Of a DNA stretch of 12,220 nt, positions 6,162-12,220 are shown one piece after another (the first letter of the stretch is position 1; the number at the start of each line of letters is the position of its first letter). Under the pieces are notes generated by a model. The model made no database searches. It was given only the letters and a program-made list of their open reading frames with translations, and was not told where the DNA came from. The position numbers and the translations under genes were made by a program. The DNA is from Bacteroidales bacterium (GTDB taxonomy: Bacteria > Bacteroidota > Bacteroidia > Bacteroidales > Bacteroidaceae): positions 1 to 12,220 of the forward strand of contig SFIS01000077.1 in NCBI GenBank assembly GCA_004555245.1, written 5' to 3'.

Positions 6162-7028
6162 CTATCTCTTGAAGATGAGCATGGCCCAGCTGTTGTCTGT
6201 TGTCTGTTTTGTCTCGTGGAGCCCGAGTTGTTGGGCTGCCTCTTTGAGGAGAGGTATGTCTTCTTCGTAGAAACCGCTGAGGATGAGGCTGCCGCCGGGG
6301 GCAAGGGTCTCTATGATTTGGGACATGTCGTTGATGAGGATGTTGCGGTTGATGTTTGCGACGATGATGTCAAAGACGCCATCGACGTGACTGAGTACGC
6401 TGACATCACCGAGCAGAACGTCGATGAGTTCGATGTTGTTGATGTTTGCGTTGTGTCGTGTGTTTTCCACGCTCCATTCGTCTATGTCGTAGGCAGTGAC
6501 GTGTGTCGCCCCGCATCGTTTTGCTACGATGGATAGTATGCCTGTGCCGCATCCGCAGTCGAGCACCCTCTTGTCCTTGAGGTCGGAGGTGACAAGTTCT
6601 GTCACAATCATCTTTGTTGTCTCGTGAGCTCCGTTGCCGAATGCCATGTGTTGGTCTATGGCGATGCTGATGGGCGCCGAAGCCGCGAGCCGGTCGGCTT
6701 CGGGACTTGTGGCGTCATATATGATGCAAGTGTCACCGACGCGTATGGGGTCGAAGACCTCTTTCTCGTATTCCGCATTCCAGTTCTCTTGTTCCACCTC
6801 CTCTGATGTGAACGTTATGGTGGCTTCTGCTATGGGGAAGTCGTCGATGAGCTGTTTTGTCAGCTCGGGGTTGAGTAGCTGTGTCTGTATGTATGCGTCA
6901 ACGCCGTCAGTGGTGTCTTCGAATGCTTCGTAGCCCGCTTCGGCAACGGTGTCGGCAAGGAGTTCGCGGCATGACTGCATGAGTGATGCATCGGCGAGGA
7001 TTGTGAAATGTGTGACGTAGTATTCCAT
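6162..7028 (-). CDS. prmA: Ribosomal protein L11 methyltransferase
   Basis: The protein has 288 residues, the usual length. PrmA trimethylates ribosomal protein L11 with S-adenosylmethionine in the cytoplasm. Diagnostic motifs are AFGNGAHETTKM at residues 129-140 (family form FGTGxHxTT, here GNG), the SAM-binding glycine motif VLDCGCGTGILSI at 155-167, the acidic end of the next strand (TAYDIDEWSVENT), and IIVANINRNIL near 221-231. The N-terminal 90 residues match the L11-recognition part only loosely. The ATG at 7028 gives a natural start (MEYYVTHFTI). It reads leftward from a divergent promoter region and has no intrinsic terminator; the decamer array follows the stop codon immediately, then the Wzi-like gene. 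Confidence 0.93.
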   Translation of the reverse strand: MEYYVTHFTILADASLMQSCRELLADTVAEAGYEAFEDTTDGVDAYIQTQLLNPELTKQLIDDFPIAEATITFTSEEVEQENWNAEYEKEVFDPIRVGDTCIIYDATSPEADRLAASAPISIAIDQHMAFGNGAHETTKMIVTELVTSDLKDKRVLDCGCGTGILSIVAKRCGATHVTAYDIDEWSVENTRHNANINNIELIDVLLGDVSVLSHVDGVFDIIVANINRNILINDMSQIIETLAPGGSLILSGFYEEDIPLLKEAAQQLGLHETKQTTDNSWAMLIFKR

Positions 7029-7119
7029 TGTGTAGTATTTGTCGGCGGAAGGTTCGCCGGGTTAAAGGCGGCATGATAGCTGCAGGGGTGAGTATGATAT
7101 GTAACGTTAAAATACGATG

Positions 7120-7151
7120 CAAAATTATAAAAAATAGGGAAAATCCTCGAA
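7120..7151 (-). promoter_or_regulatory. Probable prmA promoter
   Basis: On the minus strand TAATTTTG (7127-7120) fits the -7 consensus TAnnTTTG. TTCG lies exactly 20 nt upstream as a 3-of-4 match to TTTG. It would give a leader of about 85 nt for prmA. The direct repeats at 7135-7168 overlap the spacer and -33 region. Confidence 0.55.
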
Positions 7152-7168
7152 TGTTTTAGGGAAAATCC
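7135..7168. promoter_or_regulatory. Perfect 12-bp direct repeat between divergent promoters
   Basis: TAGGGAAAATCC occurs at 7135-7146 and again at 7157-7168. The copies are 22 bp apart centre to centre, about two helical turns, so they face the same side of DNA. They lie between the predicted prmA promoter and the promoter of the divergent secreted-protein gene, the expected place for an operator. No regulator gene is adjacent. Confidence 0.5.
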
Positions 7169-7192
7169 GTAAATTTGCATTGCAATATGTTG

Positions 7193-7200
7193 TAATTTTG
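7193..7200 (+). promoter_or_regulatory. Candidate promoter -7 element for the Trp/Tyr-rich protein gene
   Basis: TAATTTTG followed by C matches the Bacteroidetes -7 element. TTTG lies at 7174-7177, only 15 nt upstream, shorter than usual. TAAATTTG at 7170-7177 is an alternative -7. Either would give a leader of roughly 115-140 nt before the ATG at 7321. Confidence 0.45.
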
Positions 7201-7320
7201 CATTCACAAAGAAAAAAGAGTAGTAATGTATGTTACGAGACACTTTCTTTTATTAATGCAGGCCAGCATGAAGTTTGTGAAAAAACCATGACAATAACAA
7301 ATAATAAAGAAGGTATAGAT

Positions 7321-8412
7321 ATGAGACACTCAATTAAGAAACAGTTACCGAATATGGTGTCAAAGCATCTTAGTTCGTTGAATGTAGGAATGGGCGTTGG
7401 CATCTTTGTAATCGGTTTGTGGCTTCTGTCCCCCGTGATGTCATCGGCACAGGACGACATGTATTTCACTCCGACGAAGGAGAACACTGCGCAGGAGCGC
7501 AAGACCCGTGAGGCGGAGAAGAAAGAGAAGTCGCGTTTATACAATGATTCGAGCTACTACAGCGGCATCGACAAGACTGACGACGAGTACAACCGCCGTA
7601 CGAAGAAGAGCGGGAATGTGCCTTATACCGTCGATGAATCACAGCTTACGTCGGGCGATTCGATAGCCAGTGATGTGATACGTTTCAATGTCGGCGACGG
7701 CTCTTACAGTTCTGCATCCCGCGTAGATACGGTGTATAGATATGTCGTTCTTGACGACGAGGACTATCGTATGAGCCGCAACCTCTCTCGTTTCTACGAT
7801 TTCTGCTGGTGGATGGATTTCTACTGCCCGAGTTTCTTCTACGGCCGTTCGTTGGCGTGGTACACTGGCTGGTATGACCCCTGGTGCTCTCCTTGGTACG
7901 ACCCCTGGTACTACAACTGGTACAGTCCCTGGTATGACCCCTGGTATGCCTCTGTGGTGTTCGGGCTTCCCTATTGGTATTACCGCCCGTATTATCCACC
8001 GGTGTGGACCATCGTTCCTCCGGGACATCACGGCGGTCATGGCGGCAGTCACTTGCCTTTCAAGGGACACAGCACGCACAGCTTCCGTGATATGGCTTCC
8101 GTCCGTCATAACAACAACAACCACCGCATAGCCGAACGCAACGGCGACGTAGTGACCAGAAACACAGGCATCGGTGGCAGCAGGAACTACAGCGGACGTG
8201 GCGGTCACTCGGTAAGCGGCAACGGCGCCAATCCCAACCGCAGCTCTTGGAGCACCCCCTCACAGTCCGGCTCTTCATCCCGCAGCCGTGGAGGTCACAC
8301 TATATCCGGCGGCACCCGTTCGGTTGGCGGTCATACAAGCGGCTCGTTCGGCGGCGGGCGATCAGGCGGTGGACACACAGGTGGTTCGTTCGGCGGTGGC
8401 AGACACCGGTGA
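7321..8412 (+). CDS. Secreted Trp/Tyr-rich repeat protein with Gly-rich tail, function unknown
   Basis: The start at ATG 7321 is preferred over 7180 because it opens on a signal-peptide-like stretch (VGMGVGIFVIGLWLLSPVMS, cleavage near SSA-QDD at residue 43) and is preceded by AAAGAAGG. The mature part begins with a charged segment rich in Lys, Glu and Arg (residues 50-100). An aromatic stretch at about 184-209 follows, made of repeated WYDPW, WYSPW and WYYNW motifs. Next come a Pro/Tyr segment (YWYYRPYYPPVW) and a long Gly/Ser/His tail with repeated GGHT and GSFGGG motifs. No catalytic domain is visible. Such composition suggests a surface or periplasmic protein, but I do not recognise a family with known function. 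The gene ends 9 bp before dyad copy 3 and is followed on the same strand by the FadL-like gene. Confidence 0.8.
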   Translation: MRHSIKKQLPNMVSKHLSSLNVGMGVGIFVIGLWLLSPVMSSAQDDMYFTPTKENTAQERKTREAEKKEKSRLYNDSSYYSGIDKTDDEYNRRTKKSGNVPYTVDESQLTSGDSIASDVIRFNVGDGSYSSASRVDTVYRYVVLDDEDYRMSRNLSRFYDFCWWMDFYCPSFFYGRSLAWYTGWYDPWCSPWYDPWYYNWYSPWYDPWYASVVFGLPYWYYRPYYPPVWTIVPPGHHGGHGGSHLPFKGHSTHSFRDMASVRHNNNNHRIAERNGDVVTRNTGIGGSRNYSGRGGHSVSGNGANPNRSSWSTPSQSGSSSRSRGGHTISGGTRSVGGHTSGSFGGGRSGGGHTGGSFGGGRHR

Positions 8413-8421
8413 TGGATGGTG

Positions 8422-8442
8422 TTCTTCGACCTGGTCGAAGAA
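8422..8442. repeat. Dyad-symmetric repeat, copy 3 (perfect, isolated)
   Basis: Same half-sites TTCTTCGACC and GGTCGAAGAA as copy 2, with a central T instead of A. The flanks GT on the left and ATACGG on the right are also shared. It has no hairpin unit or decamer array; only AAAACGGGAAC follows. It lies 9 bp downstream of a plus-strand stop codon, so its orientation to the gene is opposite to copies 1 and 2. It may form a 3'-end hairpin, but no U-run follows. Confidence 0.85.
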
Positions 8443-8492
8443 TACGGAAAACGGGAACATAAATTAGAAATAATTATTTTGAATACCTACTT

Positions 8493-10097
8493 ATGAAACG
8501 AATACTATCAATAGCAGTGATGGCATCGGCTGTACTTGGTGCCGCTGCACAGGATACTTACGAGAGTGCAAAGATGGCTGACCGTGACCTTAACGGAACA
8601 GCGCGATATGTCGGAATGGGCGGAGCGATGGAGGCTCTCGGCGCAGACATCTCAACCATATCCACCAACCCTGCCGGACCGGGTCTGATGCGTAAGTCTC
8701 AGGTTGCCGTCTCTTTCGGTCCGCAGATAGTGTCTGGAGACAAGCAGAATGTCTTGGACGGTCCGACGACAACCTTCGGACTTGACCAGGCAGGCGGCGT
8801 GCTTGTGACAAAGGTGGGCAGCAACTCGTTCCTCAACTTCGGTTTCAACTATACGAAGTCGCGTAACTTCAACCAGCTGCTCACGGCTACAGATGACTTC
8901 TACTTTACTTCGCAGAACAAGATCTCATGTATGAAGTATTTCGCTGGGGCAATGAAAGAGTACAACTATTCGGTTGTTGACGACCTCTACAACTTCGTGC
9001 TGAACGGAGTGGTTAACCGTGACGGAAATCTTGAGGAAGATTTCGTGGAATACTATAATGCCGCAGGCTATGCAACGGAGCAGCGTCGTGAGGGCTTCAT
9101 AGCAGACTATGCCTTCAACGTGAGCGGCAACGTCAACGACCGCGTGTATCTTGGCCTCACGTTCGGTCTGAAGGATGTCCACTATCGTAACACTACATAC
9201 TATACAGAGGCTCTGCTTGATTACACGGACGAGAACATCATAGGCAATGTGGACCTTCTGGATGAGCGGGAGACATCCGGCACAGGTCTCGACATCAAGC
9301 TCGGCGTCATAGCCCGTCCTATTGAGAGCTCACCTTTCCGCATCGGTGCTTATGTCCACACCCCTACATGGTATAAGCTGGAAACAACCAGCAGCACAGA
9401 CCTGAGCAGGGATTTTGACATCTACGAGACAGACCCGAAGACAGGGAAGGAATATCTTGCCAACAACCCGAAGCAGCGCCGCCACTACACCAGTTTGGAG
9501 TATCGCCTGAACACGCCGTGGGTGTTCGGTTTGTCTGTAGGACATACCATCGACCAGATTCTTGCTCTCGGACTGACATACGAATACAGCGACTACACCA
9601 ACCTCGACAACCGTGTGATAGACGAGGACTACTATGACTATTACTACGGAGAGTTTTTCGAGGATTCGCATTCTGACCGTCTTATGAAGCGTAACACCCG
9701 TGACGTGATGCAGGGTTCACATACCCTAAAGGCAGGTATGGAGGTTAAGGTGACGCCAGAGTTCTCCGTACGTGCAGGCTACAACTATGTGTCTCCGAAA
9801 TACAAGTCAACAGGCTTCCGCAACCAGACGATAGAATCTCAGGGTACATACCTTGCCACGACGACAGACTACACGAACTGGAAGTCAACAAACCGCATCA
9901 CTTTCGGTCTGGGATATGCCATAGGCAATTTCTTCATGGATGCGGCATACATGTATTCTCAGACAGACGGCGACTACTTTCCTTTCATGTTATATCAGAA
10001 CGATGTGAATCATCCGGAACTTGACTGTATTCCTGACGCCGTGAAGGTGAGCGACAAGCGCAGCAAGCTGCTCTTTACGTTAGGCTGGAGATTTTGA
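8493..10097 (+). CDS. OmpP1/FadL-family-like outer-membrane transport protein
   Basis: The protein has 534 residues with a signal peptide (MKRILSIAVMASAVLGAAAQ, cleavage near AAA-QD). Directly after it, GTARYVGMGGAMEALGADIS followed by TISTNPAGPGLMRKS at about 35-68 is the N-terminal hatch-like region with the NPAG motif typical of Bacteroidetes FadL/OmpP1 homologues. The remainder is rich in alternating aromatic and polar residues with Asn/Asp/Gly turns and ends in LLFTLGWRF, a C-terminal aromatic as in outer-membrane barrels. FadL-type proteins import hydrophobic compounds such as long-chain fatty acids; the substrate of this one is unknown, and close relatives are sometimes labelled hemin receptors without strong proof. 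The gene ends right before recR. The only candidate promoter upstream (around 8470-8483, AT-rich) is not a clean consensus match. Confidence 0.8.
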   Translation: MKRILSIAVMASAVLGAAAQDTYESAKMADRDLNGTARYVGMGGAMEALGADISTISTNPAGPGLMRKSQVAVSFGPQIVSGDKQNVLDGPTTTFGLDQAGGVLVTKVGSNSFLNFGFNYTKSRNFNQLLTATDDFYFTSQNKISCMKYFAGAMKEYNYSVVDDLYNFVLNGVVNRDGNLEEDFVEYYNAAGYATEQRREGFIADYAFNVSGNVNDRVYLGLTFGLKDVHYRNTTYYTEALLDYTDENIIGNVDLLDERETSGTGLDIKLGVIARPIESSPFRIGAYVHTPTWYKLETTSSTDLSRDFDIYETDPKTGKEYLANNPKQRRHYTSLEYRLNTPWVFGLSVGHTIDQILALGLTYEYSDYTNLDNRVIDEDYYDYYYGEFFEDSHSDRLMKRNTRDVMQGSHTLKAGMEVKVTPEFSVRAGYNYVSPKYKSTGFRNQTIESQGTYLATTTDYTNWKSTNRITFGLGYAIGNFFMDAAYMYSQTDGDYFPFMLYQNDVNHPELDCIPDAVKVSDKRSKLLFTLGWRF

Positions 10098-10139
10098 GTG
10101 TGGTTCTATCAGACCCCTTTAACGCAAAAGACAAAGACA

Positions 10140-10748
10140 TTGGAACAGCAATATCCGTCGCAATTGTTGGAACGCGCCGTCGGCGAGTTCTCTCGACTAC
10201 CGGGCATCGGACGCAAGACAGCCTTGCGTCTGGTGCTCCATCTTTTACGTCAGGAGCCGGAGGCTTCCGAAAGTTTCGCCTCTGCCATTGTAAGGCTTCG
10301 CAACGAGGTGAGATACTGCAAGGTGTGTCATAACATCTCAGATGCGGAGGTGTGTCCGATATGCTCAAGTCCGAAACGTGATGCAACCACCATCTGTGTC
10401 GTCGAGAACATACAGGATGTGATGGCGGTAGAGCGCACCGGGCAGTATTTCGGACTGTACCACGTCCTTGGCGGTGTCATCTCTCCTATGGACGGCATAG
10501 GTCCGAGCGACCTGGAGATAGATTCTCTTGTCGAGAGAGTGAGGCAGGGCGGAGTTGACGAGGTGATTTTCGCCCTCGCCTCAACGATGGAGGGCGACAC
10601 TACGAACTTTTACATCACACGAAAGCTGCAGCCGCTCGGTGTGAAGCTATCTGTCATAGCACGCGGCATCTCCGTCGGCGACGAGCTGGAATATACAGAC
10701 GAGGTGACACTCGGGCGCTCTATCCTCAACAGGACTGAGGTGAGATAA
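10140..10748 (+). CDS. recR: Recombination mediator protein RecR
   Basis: RecR acts with RecF and RecO in loading RecA at single-stranded gaps. From the TTG at 10140 the protein has 202 residues, close to the usual 200, and begins MEQQYPSQLLERAVGEFSRL, aligning with the normal RecR N-terminus. Features in order: helix-hairpin-helix LPGIGRKTA (residues 20-28), a zinc finger with Cys60, Cys63, Cys72 and Cys75 (YCKVC and CPIC), a Toprim domain opening at CVVEN (86-90), and the conserved C-terminus ISVGDELEYTDEVTLGRSIL. A GTG at 10098, right after the preceding stop codon and with GGAG 7 nt upstream, would add 14 residues (starting WFYQTPLT) that look foreign to the family. I prefer TTG but cannot exclude GTG. 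The gene follows the FadL-like gene closely and probably shares its transcript. Confidence 0.95.
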   Translation: MEQQYPSQLLERAVGEFSRLPGIGRKTALRLVLHLLRQEPEASESFASAIVRLRNEVRYCKVCHNISDAEVCPICSSPKRDATTICVVENIQDVMAVERTGQYFGLYHVLGGVISPMDGIGPSDLEIDSLVERVRQGGVDEVIFALASTMEGDTTNFYITRKLQPLGVKLSVIARGISVGDELEYTDEVTLGRSILNRTEVR

Positions 10749-10794
10749 GAGGCGGAGCATTTATAATAACGACAATAACGTCAAAAAGACAATA

Positions 10795-11208
10795 ATGAAA
10801 ACAACAGCAAAACGACTAAAGACATTATTTTATATATGTATAGCATTTGAGCTGCTGCTCATTGTGCTTTATGAATCGAATGTGCTGCTTGAAGGCACGT
10901 GGAGTGGCAATGCAGAGGCGGAGTTTCTTGTCATGACGTTGATGCAGCTTGTCACCGTGTGCGCAATACCGCTTGCGCTGCGTTTGATGAAGTTCTCCTT
11001 CGTGCGGCAATACATCACGTCTCACGGCTGTGCGGGTCTGCATAAGATTTCAGTCCTGAGACTGCTGATGCTTTTCGTGCCGATGTTTCTGAACAGTGTC
11101 TTCTATTATGAGTTTGTGAAGGCCGGCTTCGGCTATCTTGCCATAATCCTGGCGATATCACTTGTATTCATTGTCCCCACCCAGTCGCGATGCGCCTCAG
11201 AGCTTTAG
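10795..11208 (+). CDS. Small integral membrane protein, function unknown
   Basis: The protein has 137 residues and begins MKTTAKRLKTLFYICIAFEL. Hydrophobic segments at about 10-27, 43-63, 86-107 and 112-129 suggest four membrane helices with a basic cytoplasmic N-terminus and a basic loop near residue 70 (MKFSFVRQYITSHG). No enzymatic motif is visible. Its last 19 bp overlap the start of the GNAT gene in a different frame, which points to translational coupling. It lies 46 bp after recR, with no promoter or terminator seen between, so the three genes are likely one transcript. I do not recognise a named family. Confidence 0.75.
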   Translation: MKTTAKRLKTLFYICIAFELLLIVLYESNVLLEGTWSGNAEAEFLVMTLMQLVTVCAIPLALRLMKFSFVRQYITSHGCAGLHKISVLRLLMLFVPMFLNSVFYYEFVKAGFGYLAIILAISLVFIVPTQSRCASEL

Positions 11209-11702
11209 AACCCGAAGACCTTGACTTCCTCTATTCGATAGAGAACGACATGTCGATGTGGTGGCTGAGTTCGCAGACAGCCCCGTTGTCGGCATACCAC
11301 CTGCGTGATTATGTTGCCAACAACGCCGGCGACATATATAAAGACGAGCAGGTGAGATATGTCATAGAGGTTGACAACGCACCGTCAGGAGCCGGTTCGA
11401 CAGCCGTAGGCCTTATCGACCTTTTCAATTTCTCTCCCCTCCACCGCCGCGCCGAGGTCGGCATAGTGATTAAGAGAGAATATCGCAACCGTGGTTATGC
11501 CATGGAGGCAATAGGCAAGATAGCTGATTATGCGCGCGACATTCTCTGCCTTCATCAGATATATGCCATTGTGCCTTTGTCCAACGAGCCGTCGCTGCGT
11601 ATGCTGCGTTCACAGGGATTCAGTGACGGGTTGTGCCTGAAAGACTGGCTTTTTGTTGGGGGCAGCCATGCAGATGCCGTTATAATGCAACTTTTTTTGT
11701 GA
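11190..11702 (+). CDS. GNAT-family N-acetyltransferase
   Basis: The protein has 170 residues. It opens MRLRALEPEDLDFLYSIEND, the standard start of RimJ/RimL-like and SpeG-like acetyltransferases. The acetyl-CoA motif A is at residues 89-107 (EVGIVIKREYRNRGYAMEA), with the pyrophosphate loop RNRGYA. The late motif HQIYAIVPLSNEPSLRMLRS at 122-141 carries the Asn-x-x-S pattern common in this family. It transfers acetyl from acetyl-CoA to an amine, but the acceptor (protein N-terminus, polyamine or small molecule) cannot be told from sequence. The ATG at 11190 lies inside the preceding membrane-protein gene. The last gene before the tRNA cluster, it has no obvious intrinsic terminator between 11703 and 11741. 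Confidence 0.88.
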   Translation: MRLRALEPEDLDFLYSIENDMSMWWLSSQTAPLSAYHLRDYVANNAGDIYKDEQVRYVIEVDNAPSGAGSTAVGLIDLFNFSPLHRRAEVGIVIKREYRNRGYAMEAIGKIADYARDILCLHQIYAIVPLSNEPSLRMLRSQGFSDGLCLKDWLFVGGSHADAVIMQLFL

Positions 11703-11717
11703 AAAGATGTAAAGAAA

Positions 11718-11749
11718 GTTGTGGGAATGAGAAAAAATGACTACCTTTG
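11718..11749 (+). promoter_or_regulatory. Promoter of the tRNA-Asp cluster
   Basis: GTTG (11718-11721), a 20-nt spacer, then TACCTTTG (11742-11749) followed by C fit the Bacteroidetes consensus with one mismatch in the -33 element. Transcription would start near 11756, about 20 nt before the first tRNA. Confidence 0.7.
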
Positions 11750-11777
11750 CACCCGCTAATGACAAAAGACGCTTCAA

Positions 11778-11851
11778 GGTGTGTTAGTTCAGTTGGTTAG
11801 AATGCCAGCCTGTCACGCTGGAGGTCACGAGTTCGAGCCTCGTACACACCG
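11778..11851 (+). tRNA. tRNA-Asp (anticodon GTC), copy 1
   Basis: A 74-nt cloverleaf. Acceptor GGTGTGT pairs with ACACACC, D-arm is GTTC-AGTTGGTTA-GAAT, anticodon stem CCAGC/GCTGG holds loop CTGTCAC with anticodon GTC, and T-arm ACGAG/CTCGT holds TTCGAGC. Discriminator base is G, as expected for Asp. CCA is not encoded. Confidence 0.97.
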
Positions 11852-11884
11852 CAGAAGTTCCGCTGTCATTTGAATAAGAAAAGA

Positions 11885-11958
11885 GGTGTGTTAGTTCAGT
11901 TGGTTAGAATGCCAGCCTGTCACGCTGGAGGTCACGAGTTCGAGCCTCGTACACACCG
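11885..11958 (+). tRNA. tRNA-Asp (anticodon GTC), copy 2
   Basis: Identical in all 74 positions to copy 1, separated from it by 33 nt. CCA is not encoded. Confidence 0.97.
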
Positions 11959-11980
11959 CCTTCATAAACATAACTCCATT

Positions 11981-12054
11981 GGTGTGTTAGTTCAGTTGGT
12001 TAGAATGCCAGCCTGTCACGCTGGAGGTCACGAGTTCGAGCCTCGTACACACCG
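11981..12054 (+). tRNA. tRNA-Asp (anticodon GTC), copy 3
   Basis: Identical in all 74 positions to copies 1 and 2, separated from copy 2 by 22 nt. The intrinsic terminator begins 4 nt downstream, so this is the last gene of the tRNA transcript. Confidence 0.97.
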
Positions 12055-12057
12055 CAG

Positions 12058-12096
12058 AACAGCCTCGCCGTCGTTTAGACAGCGAGGCTGTTTTGT
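12058..12096 (+). terminator. Intrinsic terminator of the tRNA-Asp cluster
   Basis: ACAGCCTCGC (12059-12068) pairs with GCGAGGCTGT (12082-12091), an uninterrupted 10-bp stem that extends by an A-T pair. The 13-nt loop can itself pair GTC with GAC. A TTTTGTGTTT tract follows directly. The remaining bases to 12220 show no gene or RNA I can identify. Confidence 0.9.
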
Positions 12097-12220
12097 GTTT
12101 GTATGTGAAGAGAGAGAAAGAGGGGTCAGTAGAAATTTAGTGGGGATAGGCATATAATTTGGAAATACGGAAGAGGAAGAATTTCTTGTCAGCTACCCCT
12201 CTAAGATTGGCTCGGAAGAG

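Noticed and set aside
5888..6304. Pro/Ser-rich and Gly/Arg-rich reading frames across the second array
   Set aside because: Same artefact as in the first array; they also overlap the well-supported prmA 3' end.
7180..7320. Upstream ATG for the Trp/Tyr-rich protein
   Set aside because: It lies inside the candidate promoter region, and the extra 47 residues would precede the signal peptide. The ATG at 7321 fits better.
8422..8442. Intrinsic terminator made by the dyad
   Set aside because: The stem is strong enough but the loop would be too small as a single base, and no U-run follows on either strand.
11870..12157. Reading frame with two identical repeated segments
   Set aside because: It is a translation of tRNA-Asp copies 2 and 3 and the terminator region.
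12119..12202. Inverted AGAGGGGT/ACCCCTCT as ends of a small mobile element
   Set aside because: Only 8 bp match, the interior is not recognisable and no target duplication is visible, so chance is as likely.

Overview
The window looks like a chromosomal segment of a Bacteroidales bacterium, most likely Prevotella or a close relative. Evidence: promoters of the Bacteroidetes type (TTTG, about 20 bp, TAnnTTTG), a Bacteroidetes RecR and PrmA, a Bacteroidetes-style Wzi-like protein, a FadL-like outer-membrane protein, and almost no Shine-Dalgarno dependence. The genus call is inference.

Left part (1-7028, all genes on the minus strand). Reading in the direction of transcription, prmA (ribosomal protein L11 methyltransferase) is followed by a Wzi-like outer-membrane protein, a small lipocalin-like lipoprotein, a NusG/UpxY-type antiterminator with an unusually long C-terminal extension, and an AT-rich Wzx-type polysaccharide flippase that runs off the left edge. 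NusG-like gene plus flippase plus Wzi suggests the upstream end of a capsule or O-antigen locus that continues beyond position 1. The NusG-like gene has a near-perfect promoter and a leader of about 230-260 nt with two hairpins.

Two intergenic gaps in this part (3409-3860 and 5912-6160) carry the same composite repeat. It has a 21-bp dyad, then one to three copies of a 50-bp unit with a GC-rich hairpin, then 12-15 tandem copies of a decamer GAYGGGAGAG. Both decamer arrays end at or within 1 bp of the stop codon of the minus-strand gene beside them, so that gene's mRNA would have a C/U-rich, G-poor 3' tail. A third, isolated copy of the dyad lies at 8422-8442. This repeat family is the most unusual feature of the window.

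Middle and right part (7029-12220, all genes on the plus strand). A divergent promoter region with a perfect 12-bp direct repeat separates prmA from a secreted Trp/Tyr- and Gly-rich protein of unknown function. Then come a FadL/OmpP1-like outer-membrane protein, recR, a small membrane protein overlapping a GNAT acetyltransferase, and three identical tRNA-Asp(GTC) genes with a canonical promoter and an intrinsic terminator. Positions 12097-12220 hold nothing I can name.
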